Positions 37,601 through 49,631 are shown, counted from the stretch's first letter. The stretch: DNA of 64,000 nt from Paragonimus skrjabini miyazakii (GCA_014338405.1 JTDE01000449.1:118363-182362); one strand, 5' to 3'. Numbers and translations: made by a program. Notes: generated from the letters alone by a model not told the origin.

Positions 37601-40600
37601 AACCAAGGCTGCAAGTAGTTTTTCATTTGCCACTCAGTTGGAATGCATTATTCTAGTTTGATTCAAACCAAAGTTAACAAATTAACTGCGGGTATGTTAA
37701 AGCGCAACTCCAATTGAAGGATACTAACACAAACATACTGCTGGACTACTTTTAACTGTTATCATCGACAGGAAGTTTTATATTTCTCATAGGAGAAACT
37801 TATTAAATCTGAAGTAAGAATAGATGTTATTTGTTTTTACACACTAAACCAGTCGAGTGATAGCAAGTATGTTACTGAATAAACGCAGTTTAATTAAACC
37901 TGTGAAGATACATGTGAACTCTGGATATTTGACCATTTTTCTGGTATCAAATGTGCTGCTTTTGCCGATTAAGTTAAAATCTTTCGACGTTCTTTTGGAA
38001 GACCTCGGAGTTGATGAATAATAACTGTGATGATAGAAATGCATAGTGTGCGTTCATCGAAGCACGTACTCTGTATAGTGACGGAGCGTCTGCCACTCAA
38101 CGAATCTTTCAGTGCAGTTCCTGATACTGAAAGCTTGTGTGAGGGCTTCACAGCCATCAACGCTAAACCCAGACGAAACTTATCTCACGATAGGTTGGAT
38201 AAACCGCTACTACGGGATTGACAAGTTTAATTGGCCTGGGGATATGGCAATGTACTATATGAAGTGGTAACTGTATAGCTGTATAGCTGTAAGTTCCTTT
38301 TAATTTTTAGCACATTTTTAGATACTTATATGGTTTTGTTACACGTTTACTGATTATTTAATCTGTGAATCCGCGGTCTACTACGGAACACTCGAAAGCT
38401 TTTAAAAAACGATCCATGTACGTGTCTCAAAGCATGTAGCTCCCCTAGTGCGAGGAGATGACTAATTCTAGCCGTTTGTGTTGTTGATCACAGGGAGATT
38501 TAGACAGTAATTCCTAAGATTGTCTGAGTACGACGTTGCCGCTCAGTATGGATAGCTCCGACTACCAACCATGAAGACAAGGACTGTAGCCACGGTTGCT
38601 GCGACTAACGACATTTACACTTGGACCACCTCATAAAAACCAGTCTTTACGTGACTGAACAAATCTTAAGTTATGTTGCATTAAATGATAACTCTGAAGA
38701 TAATGTAGGTGATTAAAAACTAAATGCAGAGGATAAAACAGAGAATATGAAATGTTTAATCTATATAGACCAGTTTCAAGCTTACTCAGAGCAACCTGAG
38801 AAGAAAGACAATGCAGTTGAAGCAAAAATAGTTTGAACCAGTGTTTAATTATACAGTAATCAAAGATGAAATCCACATATTAAAATCAAGCATTTTCATG
38901 AGTGTGAGAAACAAACATATCGTTCGAGTTGCGATTTTCACGCAGTTAGTTGCTAAGAAACATACATCAATCTACAGATGGATGTGCGAACATACTATAT
39001 TAGTGGTACAAATAACTCAGTTACGTTTGTCAAAATGGACAAGCAGCTTCCAGCGGAGTTTAAAACGCTGGATGATGATGTATATAGAGCATTTTAATCC
39101 CACCTTTTGAATACTTAACAGACCAGTCATAACCTCGATCTAGTGAGTATGCAAAGCAGTAAAAACGTCTTCCGTTGAATTTACGAATAAGTGAATGCAA
39201 TGTCGGTAACGGATACATCAGCCACGGAACGGTGTTTTCATATTACATGTTGGAAAGTGTTTTCTATCCGGTAATACGTTCTTAGCAAACATAGACATGC
39301 AAAGTTTATAGTAAACTTTTTCGTGACACCAACCATCAGAACAACACATTACTATCAGTTTCGTAATTGTGAACGGCACATCCACGACAATCAAACATTA
39401 GACCAGCACGTTCTTGGATAAACCTCATATCTGCTGACCGACTGTGACGAGATTATTGAAGCGGTTTGCAAATATCAATCTGTAACTTTGATCCTATTCA
39501 AGATTAATGCACTAGACGTCCATAGATGGTTTGAGTTTTCCAGTGCGGTCTTTTTTTAACCCCAATACTATCTTTCTTACTGGCCTAACGATTTACTCTC
39601 GTTAACTTGCTGTTTCTGTCACATGGGAATTAGATGCTGAGTGAATGTGTGGTTGACACAGTTGTCCCACAACCATTCGGGAATCAGAGTTCCTTTTTTT
39701 CTGACCGAGATTAGGAAAATATTTGCCAATCAGAGCGCAACCAGAGGCCACGGAAGTATGTCAGTCAGAATGCTTTCTAACATACGGCAATAAAATCGAT
39801 TGCGACTGTCAATAAATCAACTATCTCGGTCATCCACTTGTTGAAGGACTTTAGTTTCCGTAAGTGACCTCGGAAATAAAACAATTTTAGTGTACATTCC
39901 ACAGTAAAACGGTGTGTTCAATGACTGTTTTGTTACACCTCATCCCACAGCCTTCATTTTTCCTTCCTAAGTGGTTCATATTCGTGTGCCTAGAAAGTTG
40001 CTTCACACAGGTTTATATCAAAAAGGACCACAAGAAATGTTAGAACCCACCGTAGTAAAACACCGGGTTCATGTTTCACCGGCGGGAGTTTTCGGGACCT
40101 ACCTGTTCTCTGTTCGATTCGAAGTCTCAATAGACCGTATTAGAATGTTCTTCACAACTGAACCAACACGAGCCGAGCTCATCTTTCTCTATACTCACTG
40201 GTAATCAGCTCTTAACCCACACACCTTGACTGTGCTAACAACGATCGAGTTCAAATCAGATTTACTGTCTAGTCAGCCTAATCTATGCACTATGAAGAAA
40301 AGAAAACAGAGTCTAATGACTTGGGGGGTAATACTGTGTTGAAATATTATATTCTGTAACCTGTCCATGAAAGTTAATATCTAGTTAACATCCAACATAT
40401 TCTGCTGCCCGAGCCACGTTTAGAACCTGCATTGAACGCCTGGTACCGATTGTCTTATCAAGAAATACCTCTCCTCTTTGAAACCAGTACCAACAGTGAC
40501 TTGACACAAACCAAACTGTTTTTAGTCACCTAAACTCGCGTTTACATTACAACGACCATAAGAAGTTATCATTTAATCACTCGGAGCAACACTAAATGCA

Positions 40601-40962
40601 TAGAGCCAAACTGCTGGATATATGCGTTTCAGTGTAAATTTCATTCAACGACATATCAATAGCAGTTAGCCACATAGGGGTGATATCACCTTGGAGGTAG
40701 ATTATCGAAAAAGGTACATTTTAAGTCCCAAAGCGTCCCAATGTTGTTGTGCATATCAGTACTATCTGGCTGGTATTTGTTGACAAATTTGGTAAACATT
40801 TTTCCATGGGGCATTCATTGTCGTACATTTGCCTAGCGCGGCTGTATAAAATTCAAACTAATTTAAGGTTTCGACCGCCTGACGCGAAAACCGCAAAACT
40901 GCGAAAAAATGTTAGTTTCAGGTAATATTTCGCATTGAAGTCCCCTTACTCAGTTTCTCGGC
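34626..40962. other. About 6.3 kb with no recognised gene
   Basis: Open frames are at most 89 codons with no motif. A small 8-bp tandem repeat at 38272-38291 is listed separately. A pyrimidine-rich patch lies near 36.05-36.2 kb. Confidence 0.4.
38272..38291. repeat. 8-bp tandem repeat, 2.5 copies
   Basis: TGTATAGC occurs twice and then TGTA. It is a slippage-type duplication. Confidence 0.85.
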
Positions 40963-41043
40963 AACGGTCAACATTCGGAATCATATCACTGTTTGGTACA
41001 CGGCAAACAATCAAAAGTGGTGAGATTCCGAATGTTGACCGTT
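40963..41043. repeat. Perfect 20-bp inverted repeat with 41-bp loop
   Basis: AACGGTCAACATTCGGAATC at 40963-40982 is the exact reverse complement of 41024-41043. The inner flanks TCAC and GTGA pair too after a 3-base bulge. This would give a stable hairpin in single-stranded DNA or RNA. It lies directly before a second, imperfect inverted repeat and an F1 copy, so it may be part of a small foldback element or the end of a transposon. Confidence 0.85.
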
Positions 41044-41053
41044 CCTAAGGCCA

Positions 41054-41177
41054 TTAGTATCCGATTACGCAACCATGACCTCTGTGCTCAGAAGAAGTTC
41101 GCGCGGAGACTTAACCTCCCCTGGCCCACAAGCAATCAAGTCCATGATTTGGAACAGTGGTTGCGTAACTGATACCA
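41054..41177. repeat. Imperfect inverted repeat of about 20 bp, 83-bp spacer
   Basis: TAGTATCCGATTACGCAACCA at 41054-41074 pairs with TGGTTGCGTAACTGATACCA at 41158-41177, with about two mismatches and one bulge. The core TTACGCAACCA and its complement are perfect. Together with the palindrome just upstream it makes two consecutive hairpins. It could mark the ends of a ~124-bp MITE-like insertion, but no target-site duplication was seen, and the right arm also aligns to an F1 copy at 46.5 kb. Confidence 0.7.
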
Positions 41178-41335
41178 AACACGCCATCCATAACCTATAT
41201 TGACTGTTTTTCTAACTCACCCCAGTTACTGTTTTTATATCTGTTGTATTGTAATTAGCCTGATGATCAAAAACAGAAAACAATTCTTGTTCGCTACTTT
41301 GTCATTCTCCTGACTTCATTGTGTATTTTCGAACG
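41085..41335 (+). repeat. Dispersed repeat family F1, copy A
   Basis: Aligns along its length to 46470-46735 in the same orientation. Shared blocks in order are AAGAAGTT; a GCGTAACTGATACCAAAC block matching GACGTAGTCGTATCAAAACG; and a 3' block GTAATTAGCCTGATGAT, then a GAAAAC-like piece, then CTTGTTCGCT and TTCTCCTGACT. The spacing from AAGAAGTT to CCTGATGAT is 173 here and 186 in copy B. No coding capacity is evident, so this looks like the 3' part of a SINE or non-coding retroelement tail. The two copies are well diverged, so old. Confidence 0.6.
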
Positions 41336-44300
41336 AAAGTACTAGAAGCTTAAACTCTCTTTTCAATTTCCGTGGAACCGATTATTACTAGCAGTTACAT
41401 GTATACCAAGTGACTGTTGTTGTGAAACATCGGTTCCTAAGAACATGGCTTAGAAAACCTGGAATATTATGTTGTTTTACACAACGGTGTTTCGGTCACA
41501 TTGCCTCTAATGTATTGATAAAACTAACAAAAAATAGTTTGCCCAATAGGGCGAAATTAACCCGTCCATTTCTGCTGTGATCAGGCAGATGATGTAAACG
41601 GAATAGACGTGAGGCCAGTGATGATGATTGTCCCCTCTGTAATTCTTCGCGTAAATCACAATGCTGATTATAATTAAAGCTGGTCACTATGTAAGGCACC
41701 TTCCGTTTTCTTCTTAAAGAGTGCAGTCGAAAATGAGTAGCAGTTGTTACATCGCTTCTGATTGAGATATCCTCCAATTGGCAAAATACCCTTTTCACGC
41801 CTGACTTGCTGTCATCTGCGACTGCAAGGTGGTCATTGGTGTATTTTGCAATTTCTTGTAAACTTTATGATAATGGAGGGTGGAATGTAAACTTGTCAAA
41901 TTTTCCTTATCGCTCCGGTGTCAAGCTTGAATGGTTAAGTAATAGGGAGCACTACTCGGCTGAGGTGTGTCCAGAGTCAAGTAGATTTAGTTGAACGCTT
42001 TGTCCCAGTTGACACAAAAATACACAACGTTCAAAACACTATTTGACGAGGTAGCACAGAACTTCACCCCTGTACCTTCTCCAGTCACCTACTGGTACAA
42101 TACAGGGGTACTGCCAGTCATTAAGTAGGAGATATGTCTTTTTATGCTCACTGCTTTAGCTATTGCAGTGGATGTTACCATAGAACCGACCACAGGTATG
42201 CCACAGTAGTAAATGCTTCTCATGTACCAACTTGAAAGGTATCTCCTTGAATGACGTCAATTTGAACAAACGTCCCCAGATTTTGGTGGTGAGGAGACAA
42301 GTTCCATGCGCCTCACCTAGTAGTTTTCATTGTTGAATCGGCTATGAAGTACAAACAGTAGCCTTGCAGTTACAACTGTTATCACATCATTCACTAATCT
42401 GGGGAAAGAAGACCCGACCGAGTTTGTCATTCACACCGTTGGAATGCTTTTGTAACGTAAACAGGAAGCGGATGCATCTGAATTTTCAAAACATCGGTTT
42501 TTTCCTTTATTCTGCTCGCAATAGTGTACACTAATCAACTTTTGCACTGTTCGTAAACAAAGGTAGGTGTCCTCTTGACCTGATACGTTCGTGGATAAAC
42601 CTGTTAATGTCGTCACGCCTATACCCACGTTAGTAACCGCGTTTACATGTCGCGGTTCGGCATTTTTTGACCCTTCACAAACATTCGAAACGGTAACGTG
42701 ACATGAATAAACAGTCGTATTCATTCATTGTACGCTCCACAGAGCTGGCTGATTCGGCTCGGTCAACGCAACTAGTGGTGGTATTATCCTGTTTCGCACT
42801 CACAACTACACACACGTTACCCCAAGAAATACGAGGAAAAACATTATCAACATCGCATACACGTCGCATACAGGGTGAGAAATCTCGAAGAGTTAATTGA
42901 CCCTCAAGCGTGCATAACAAGCTGGGCAATTTCCTTAAAGAAATTTTGTGGAAATATATGGGGGTGTGGGAACGTGTTTACAATAATGGTGCAGTTGATT
43001 TAATAGTGGCCTGCTCGTTTCGAACAAGCTCATTCTAATCCACTTATTAAACAATGCATTTGTACTGGGGAAACGTCTTTTGACTGTGTGGGATTGCGAG
43101 AGCTGATAACGACGAACGAATCCGCCAACTCTGTCCAGCGTACAATAACTGAATACGGTTGTTTGTCTAGGTCAAATTACCGTTCGGAATGTACGGTAAA
43201 AGGTTATAAAACGTCAAATTACACTGAGCCATAAAATATGGCGTGTCAACCTGGTTGTTTAAGTGGACTTGCACAAAACGACAGTAACAAGTTAATTCTT
43301 GAACCTGCGTCACCTATACACTCCAAGTCAAAAGGACACCTGGAAAAAGATATCAATTCGTTCCCCAAAAAGTCTTCCTGCTTTGCGTTCTTCCACTTCA
43401 GTACGAGGACTTGTTTCTAAAACACTCGGGTAATTAACGCAACCTCATCCGAGTTGAAAGTATCAATCTTTTCAAACAACCCAACTTCCAATTTCGGAAG
43501 GCTTGTTCAATTTTTTCCGAAGCGACAAACGCATCTCAACCATTTCCAGTCAAAACAACGAAGCTCGTGGTGCAGTAAGGATGAGCGATCGTAATATACT
43601 ACTCATATAACGGCTATTCAGTAATAGCACCAGAGCATATATTTTGACATCGAAGTAGCCGCTGGAAAAATACAGGAAGAAACATCGGAGTGCAACATCG
43701 CCCAAAATGGTCCTTGATACCTAAAGAAACTGAACATTGGCGTCGGTGACAAGGGAGACGGTCTAAGATCAAGTACCGCGTGGAAATGTGTGGTTTTGTT
43801 TATGGTTCGGTTTAAACGCTCAGCCCAAAAGTTGCTTTCTCAAATAACCAACCTTTGTGCCATCCGCGTTCTTGGCTTACAACAGTGGTAGTTCTTTTGC
43901 AAAGGCTTGCATGCCCGATAGTGTCCTCCCTAGGCCGTGAATAATCCTGTCTCGAGAGATATTTCGTCGGTTTCTGGTGAAACAGTTAACCGCAAACAGA
44001 ATATTGTTTAGCAGTTCATATTCAGAAGCGCATCCCCTAGCATTTTATTCAGGTCTCCGAGAGCACAAATCCGTGTTGGAAAAACCTTTCAAACTGCTTA
44101 ACAGCTTAAACCTAATTGGTCATCAATTGCTTACCTGAAAACAACTACTTTGACAACTTGGATTTTGTTCATTCTCTTATTTCGGTTAAAAATTTTGTTA
44201 ACTCGCTGTACTTGATGAGGCATATCACGCACATTCCACTGCCGAATATACTGTAGTTCTTATCAGATTCCAACAGTGAACAACGCCACCCCGGTTACGC

Positions 44301-45090
44301 TGCTGTGGATTGATCTTATCGTCACTCTATGGCCTGGTAACATTAGTTATCTAATTATTGGCCACATGTTTCTAACTGTGTCATAAACCATCATCGACGG
44401 GCTTAACAAAGGCATGGGATTGTTCAAATCGTTTTGAGGTTCAACATGTGTACCTGAGATGGCTAAAATAAATTGTGGCGCACGTAAACAGAGATAGCAA
44501 GAGATGTTGTTCCACATAGCAACGAGGATCGCAGCCGTGATTTGTGGTCGCTCTGGGAAGCTTGTCGGCGCCGGACGATGGCTGATATGTGATTGAGAGT
44601 AATTTAACAAACATTTAGTAAGAGAGAGTGTTTGCTACTGAAATAAAAACGGCTACAAACGCTTCATCTCGTGAACATTTGAACGTACATTATTTTCCGA
44701 CCTCATCTTCGATTTGTTTTCACTTGAAAAAAACAAACGAATAACTGTAAACATACTCAAAAATCCTCATCGGTAGCTAACTCAACCAAGTTGACCGGGC
44801 AGATTTTCGCTATTAGAACAGCTTTATGATAAGTTGAAATAAGAATATATGTTGCTAAAAAGTACACTGAATATAAGGTCGACATTTTTAAAAAAAACAG
44901 TGGATTTTGGATTACAGAAGCTTAGCTAGATAGACAAAGTGATTGCCAGTTGAACGGAGTAGGTTGAATAGACAAAATGAGTCAGGAGTTATTTATTTAT
45001 GCACGCCAACTCTCCTTGAAAATGCAGTCAACATACACCTCGAGATAATTTTCAAAAACGAGAGTTTGATCAGTGGCCACAGACAAACCG
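41336..45090. other. About 3.8 kb with no recognised gene
   Basis: Open frames reach 100 codons (minus, 41496-41798) and 97 codons (minus, 42431-42724), without recognisable domains. No element or RNA was found before the inverted-repeat arm. Confidence 0.4.
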
Positions 45091-45619
45091 AACAGGCTAG
45101 TTCAGACACCCCTTATGCAACCTCCAGCTGAGGTGTAGTTGTAAATCCTTGACCTCAAGTGCAATAAAAATCCAGACAGTTAAAGTCGTTTTTCGTAAGC
45201 CAACTAGCACGTCTAACTAGTTGAGACGCATAAAAGTCTGCCAGCATTGAAGTGACAAAACCTTTTCGGTTAGTGTGACACTGGTTAGCCGGGTTGGTTG
45301 AGAACACGATATGCAAACCTTACGTGTTACAAGCATTCCGTCACTCGTCGTATCAAACGCCGTTAACGGTTAGTGGAAGAGCACTGAACTACACACAGTG
45401 CACAACTATAACATGGCAAAACTACGTAACCCGTTACTACTCGCATTGATGAGCATTTAAACACCCAGCAGTTGATGAAATGAATTTGTTTTGGTAACAC
45501 CACCACAACAACAACAACAATCTGCCTCAAAAACATCCGTTTGCACTACATACAACGTTTAGACGTACAAATTCTCAAGGATAAGAATTACGAATGTCCA
45601 CAGAACGCGTTTTGGAAAA
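45091..45619 (+). repeat. Left arm of long inverted repeat
   Basis: Identity with the right arm is near perfect from about 45101 to 45604. It falls off outward through GAACAGGCTAGTT (three mismatches against GAGCAGGCCAATT) and inward after the AACGCGTTT block, where small indels appear. The arm holds a (CAA)n tract at 45505-45520 preceded by CACCAC. There is no open frame of note in the arm itself, no TG...CA LTR-type termini and no clear polymerase III boxes. Confidence 0.92.
45505..45520. repeat. (CAA)n microsatellite inside left arm
   Basis: Five CAA-type units directly after CACCAC; the mirror-image (TTG)n lies at 49201-49215 with the same unit count. Confidence 0.9.
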
Positions 45620-45920
45620 TAGAGTTCCTGTCTGCATATGGATTTCGATAGCTCGCCATCTTCTATTAGTTTCTGTCAGGCCGTATTTCACAAAAAGCCT
45701 TGATCTGACCGACACAACAAAGAGACTCTCTGGTTGAAATAAAGGATACCGATGAGCTTTCAGAGCAGTAATAAGGTTTGTAACAAAATTTACTTGTAGC
45801 GTGATGCCTTGGTTTACATATTTAGTTACCGATATTGACGCATATGACGCAGGATACATAGCAAGTTTAAATAAAACATATATTGCAATAAACCCCCCAC
45901 GTCTCAGCAAACTGTTGCTA

Positions 45921-46005
45921 GGGGAGCTGTGGTGCAGTTCGTTTGAGACTGAACACTAGCCGGGCTTCTGAATGAAATTATGAGGTCGCCTATACATTTA
46001 TGCAC
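45921..46005 (+). repeat. SINE-like head with box A similarity
   Basis: GGGAGCTGTGGTGCAGTTCGTTTGAGA resembles the 5' end and box A of a tRNA-derived SINE. A box B is not clear: GGGCTTCTGAAT near 45962 and GAGGTCGCC near 45982 are only weak candidates. It lies inside the long inverted-repeat unit, about 300 bases from the left arm and upstream of F1 copy B in the same orientation. The two might be head and tail of one retroposon, but about 800 bases is long for a SINE. Confidence 0.33.
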
Positions 46006-46309
46006 GACCAAAAACCTGAATGACACATCGCGGTGTACTGGTGAAATAACTGCTTTTCGACTAATTCACACAGATATACAGGCACAGTCCCTGACGGTTA
46101 AGTGCGAACTCGCCTGAAAACGTAATCCAGTGATATTCGCCACGGGTTGAACAAGTTCACCTAAACAATTCACAGAAGATTACGGTTTTATTGCTACGCC
46201 AAGTAGGACGCATCGTTCATTGAATTTATATAACGGATTGGTACTATAGGGTACCCCAGGCTATATCCTATTACAACATCACAGGAATGTCGGTAGTGCT
46301 TAATCCGGA

Positions 46310-46737
46310 GTCACCAAGGCACTTACGAGCGCAATTTTTTCACACCTCGTTGATACATAGCATACTGTCAACCTGGATCCCTGTTTTCATCCGATTTACC
46401 AAATCAACGCTGGTCACTCAAAAGCTGTCAGATGCCAGATTCTAGCCACAGCTGAAGCGATCGGAATTCGATTAAGAAGTTGCCATGGCAAACCACCCAC
46501 ACCACGACCAATCTAACCGTCATGGTTCCTGTGGCGTCATAATGATGACGTAGTCGTATCAAAACGTCATTTCCGTGTGTGTTGATGACGTGTCTGTTAC
46601 TTGTTTTTTTTCGTTTCGCCCTAACAACTCTGTTTCATATAAATTGTTATGTAATTAACCTGATGATGAATAACCGAGAACGAGCTTGTTCGCTGCACTA
46701 TCGTTTTCTAATGACTACTCCGTAGATTTTAAACCAT
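46310..46737 (+). repeat. Dispersed repeat family F1, copy B
   Basis: The most complete F1 copy. It has the ACGAGCGC...TTGATAC block shared with 34.4 kb at its 5' side and the CCTGATGATG...CTTGTTCGCT block shared with 41.3 kb at its 3' side. It ends within a few bases of a (TA)n run at 46738, which may be the family's simple-repeat tail. It contains GAACGAGCTTGTTC, a short hairpin near the 3' end. Confidence 0.6.
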
Positions 46738-46758
46738 TATATATATATATATATATAA
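46738..46758. repeat. (TA)n microsatellite after F1 copy B
   Basis: About ten TA units abutting the 3' end of the F1 copy. Many SINE and LINE families end in short simple repeats, so it may be part of the insertion rather than an independent microsatellite. Confidence 0.88.
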
Positions 46759-47316
46759 CTTGAACATTGCTGAAACCTGGTGGCAGCTGTTGCATTTCCA
46801 TTGGCTCTTCTAGTCAGCCGCATACGAAACGTGCCGAGTGGATAAGTCTGTGGGGACGTATGCATCAGTCAAGTTCTCACGGCGGTAATATGTAAACGGC
46901 CAAAAATCAGTCAGTGTATTTCTCCCGATAAAAAATGGTACTGAAAGTGATCTCTACAGGTGCGTAACAAACGTTTTAGGCTGATATACTTAGAGCAAAC
47001 GACCTGAAAACAGATAGAAACAGCTGGATAAAGTGCTATTCAGATACCTGCTTCCAGTAACCATAAGCAATTTGCTAAGTTTCATCAATCTTAAAAAGAT
47101 CAGGACTCGATCCCACGTCCAAAAAATAGGTAACAGCATCGTAGTTCAAACAGCTCTCCACTTGATTAAGGGGCTAGTCCATAACCTTCTTGTTTAATGC
47201 TAGTATGACAACATTGAATCGATATAGATATCAATGAATTCGTGATGCTCACCGGAGTCAAATGTTGACATTGGCGTACGCTGTTTTATGTGCTTGTCAG
47301 TTATAAAAATGTTAGC

Positions 47317-47598
47317 CTATTTTTGTCCATGGAGTAAAAGAAGTGCAACATATAGGTAAATAAGAAAAAACTCAGCTGAATGAATAACGCGCCCATGAGT
47401 TAAGTAAGATGGTATATATATCCACACTATTGTACTCCCTTCCATCACATTGAAAAATACGCTGTCATCTCTCAAAAAGCTGTTGAGAAACCACTTTAAC
47501 ATGTAGTCGGTCAAAGATGTGTCAGCTGTTCCTATCCAATTTAAGTTGGAACTTTTCACACTGTTTGGCAATGCCTGTATGAGTGCTTTCTTACTCAC
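47317..47598 (-). other. 93-codon open frame inside the inverted-repeat unit
   Basis: The longest frame in the central part of the unit (start MSKKALIQAL, end LLLLHGQK), with a hydrophobic stretch near its C-terminus. I recognise no transposase or other domain. A 111-codon frame (45575-45910, minus) partly overlaps the left arm and is equally anonymous. Both lengths are expected by chance, so I do not claim coding function. Confidence 0.1.
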
Positions 47599-49101
47599 AT
47601 CTCACAGCAGATAACTAAAAAACGGTTGAAACAAAGTCATTTATCAAAGACTTCTGTTTCCACAATTCTATCACCTATCTTCTCTTGAAACAGTGAAATA
47701 GTTTCATAAAGTCAAATGAGATTGCAGCTTCAGTCCATTCCTGTTACTGCCAGTGGTCGCAGCATAGCTTATTTAGGCCGCAATACGCATCGTACTAATC
47801 GTTGTGGTTGGACTTTAATTCTTAAAGACTCGCATTTACGAATGCATATCAAGCAAAAAAGAGGAACACAATACCTCTCGATGATTCAAATCTAGTAGTA
47901 ATCCACTTTATCCCAAAGCGGTTTAGTCCATAATTGACAAGCTTGCTGTGACACGTAGAAGACTTGTTCGCCTTGATTTCAGATTGTGATTCACGATGTT
48001 CATATTCCCAAATACGGCTTTAGGTGAATTGAATAGATGCTCATCGGCAGACACTAAAATTCGTTTGTACTACAAATGAAATGTGAAAATTATCGTTCAC
48101 TGAGGAACTTCTTTTTGCCGTAGTATACTGTAAATTTCTACGGACATGTTACGTCCACCTAGTGCTTCGGATGCATGAGCCAATCACGTGTTTGCTCGCA
48201 GGACAACAGAATGCCGGTCAGTGAAATCATCCCATGGTAAAACGTGTGAAAAACCAGAAAGAAATATGCTAGAGATATCTCAAAATATTCTAACAAACAG
48301 AGTACAAACTAACGAGTTTGGTAAGGCTAACAAGTGGTCACTCAAATTTACGCAGACGTGCACTGGTTAGAATGTACTTTGAGGGATTTCGCTTGATTTG
48401 GACCCACTTCTTTCATAGGCTCACAACAGACAATCCGCACACTTAGTACAAGATGTGGCAGTGATAATCTATAATGTGACTTTTTATTGCATTCAGTGAT
48501 TTATTAACAACGCGACAGTTTCTGTATGCTTTCCATTCATCGCAAATTATTTGAAAACAACCCACCAAATACGCTTCAAACGGAGTCGTTTCTAATTATA
48601 CATATGCATAAAGGTAAACATGAGTGCTTGGATTAATCTGAGCTGGTCTGTAGATTTACCGTTTCTCTAAACGGTGGGTTACAACCAATCGGGAAATCAC
48701 GGATTACATATCTCATGTCACTTTTCGGGACACCCTTCGGTATTCATAAGCCGTGACCCAGAGGCACAGCCCGCTGTTCAGAACATATAAGTTCCGGGAG
48801 GGCATAACGAGCTGAATCAAGGGTGAGCATCAACAGACGATCACCTGCATTTACTCTGAGCAATTCTATCAGGAAGTAGACAGAAGAGGCGTATCTGAAA
48901 TGCAATGAACCAAGGATAAACCAACTGGCAAGAACAGCACTTGGTTTCTATAGTGGAATCGAAAACGAAGCCAACTGTACCCTACAGATCACAATGAGAT
49001 GGATATTTCAATGGAATCATTCAATAACATAAGAAGTTCGGATTCGATAACATAAGTCAGATTGGATGTTCCCAACCTGTCGCTGGAAACGGACTATTGT
49101 T

Positions 49102-49631
49102 TCCAAATAAACGCGTTTTGTGGACATTCGTAATTCTTATCCTTGAGAATTTGTACGTCTAAACGTTGTATGTAGTGCAAACGGATGTTTTTGAGGCAGA
49201 TTGTTGTTGTTGTTGTGGTGGTGTTACCAAAACAAAGTCATTTCATCAACTGCTGAGTGTTTAAATGCTCATCAATGCGAGTAGTAACGGGTTACGTAGT
49301 TTTGCCATGTTATAGTTGTGCACTGTGTGTAGTTCAGTGCTCTTCCACTAACCGTTAACGGCGTTTGATACGACGAGTGACAGAATGCTTGTAACACGTA
49401 AGGTTTGCATATCGTGTTCTCAACCAACCCGGCTAACCAGTGTCACACTAACCGAAAAGGTTTTGTCACTTCAATGCTGGCAGACTTTTATGCGTCTCAA
49501 CTAGTTAGACGTGCTAGTTGGCTTACGAAAAACGACTTTAACTGTCTGGATTTTTATTGCACTTGAGGTCAAGGATTTACAACTACACCTCAGCTGGAGG
49601 TTGCATAAGGGGTGTCTGAATTGGCCTGCTC
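49102..49631 (-). repeat. Right arm of long inverted repeat
   Basis: Reverse-complement copy of the left arm. The three differences I see in the core are an A for G in the GACAGAATGC block (about 49383), an A for G in CTGCTGAGTG (about 49256) and a G for T in ACAAAGTCATT (about 49237). It contains (TTG)n at 49201-49215. Outer homology ends near 49631, followed by AATTAAATG, which does not match the left flank. Confidence 0.92.

Larger units (their letters stand above)
45091..49631. mobile_element. Putative 4.5-kb element with ~530-bp terminal inverted repeats
   Basis: Two ~530-bp arms in opposite orientation enclose about 3.5 kb. The 500-bp arm cores differ at only about three positions and share the same number of CAA units, whereas all other repeats in the window are heavily diverged. 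This fits a young non-autonomous DNA transposon with long terminal inverted repeats, or a foldback element. The interior has no frame above 111 codons and no transposase motif, so it could not move by itself. It does contain a SINE-like head and an F1 copy, implying it captured or was assembled from older repeat DNA. I could not find a target-site duplication at either outer edge. The alternative is two recent, independent, opposite insertions of one ~0.53-kb repeat, or an inverted segmental duplication kept alike by gene conversion. Confidence 0.5.

Noticed and set aside
41570..41620. QADDVNG read on the plus strand, reminiscent of the (F/Y)ADD box of LINE reverse transcriptases
   Set aside because: The surrounding residues do not match RT flanking motifs and the frame closes soon; a three-residue match is not evidence.
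45091..49631. Inverted arms as LTRs of a retrotransposon
   Set aside because: LTRs of standard elements are direct repeats; these are inverted, with no TG/CA ends, primer-binding site or polyprotein.
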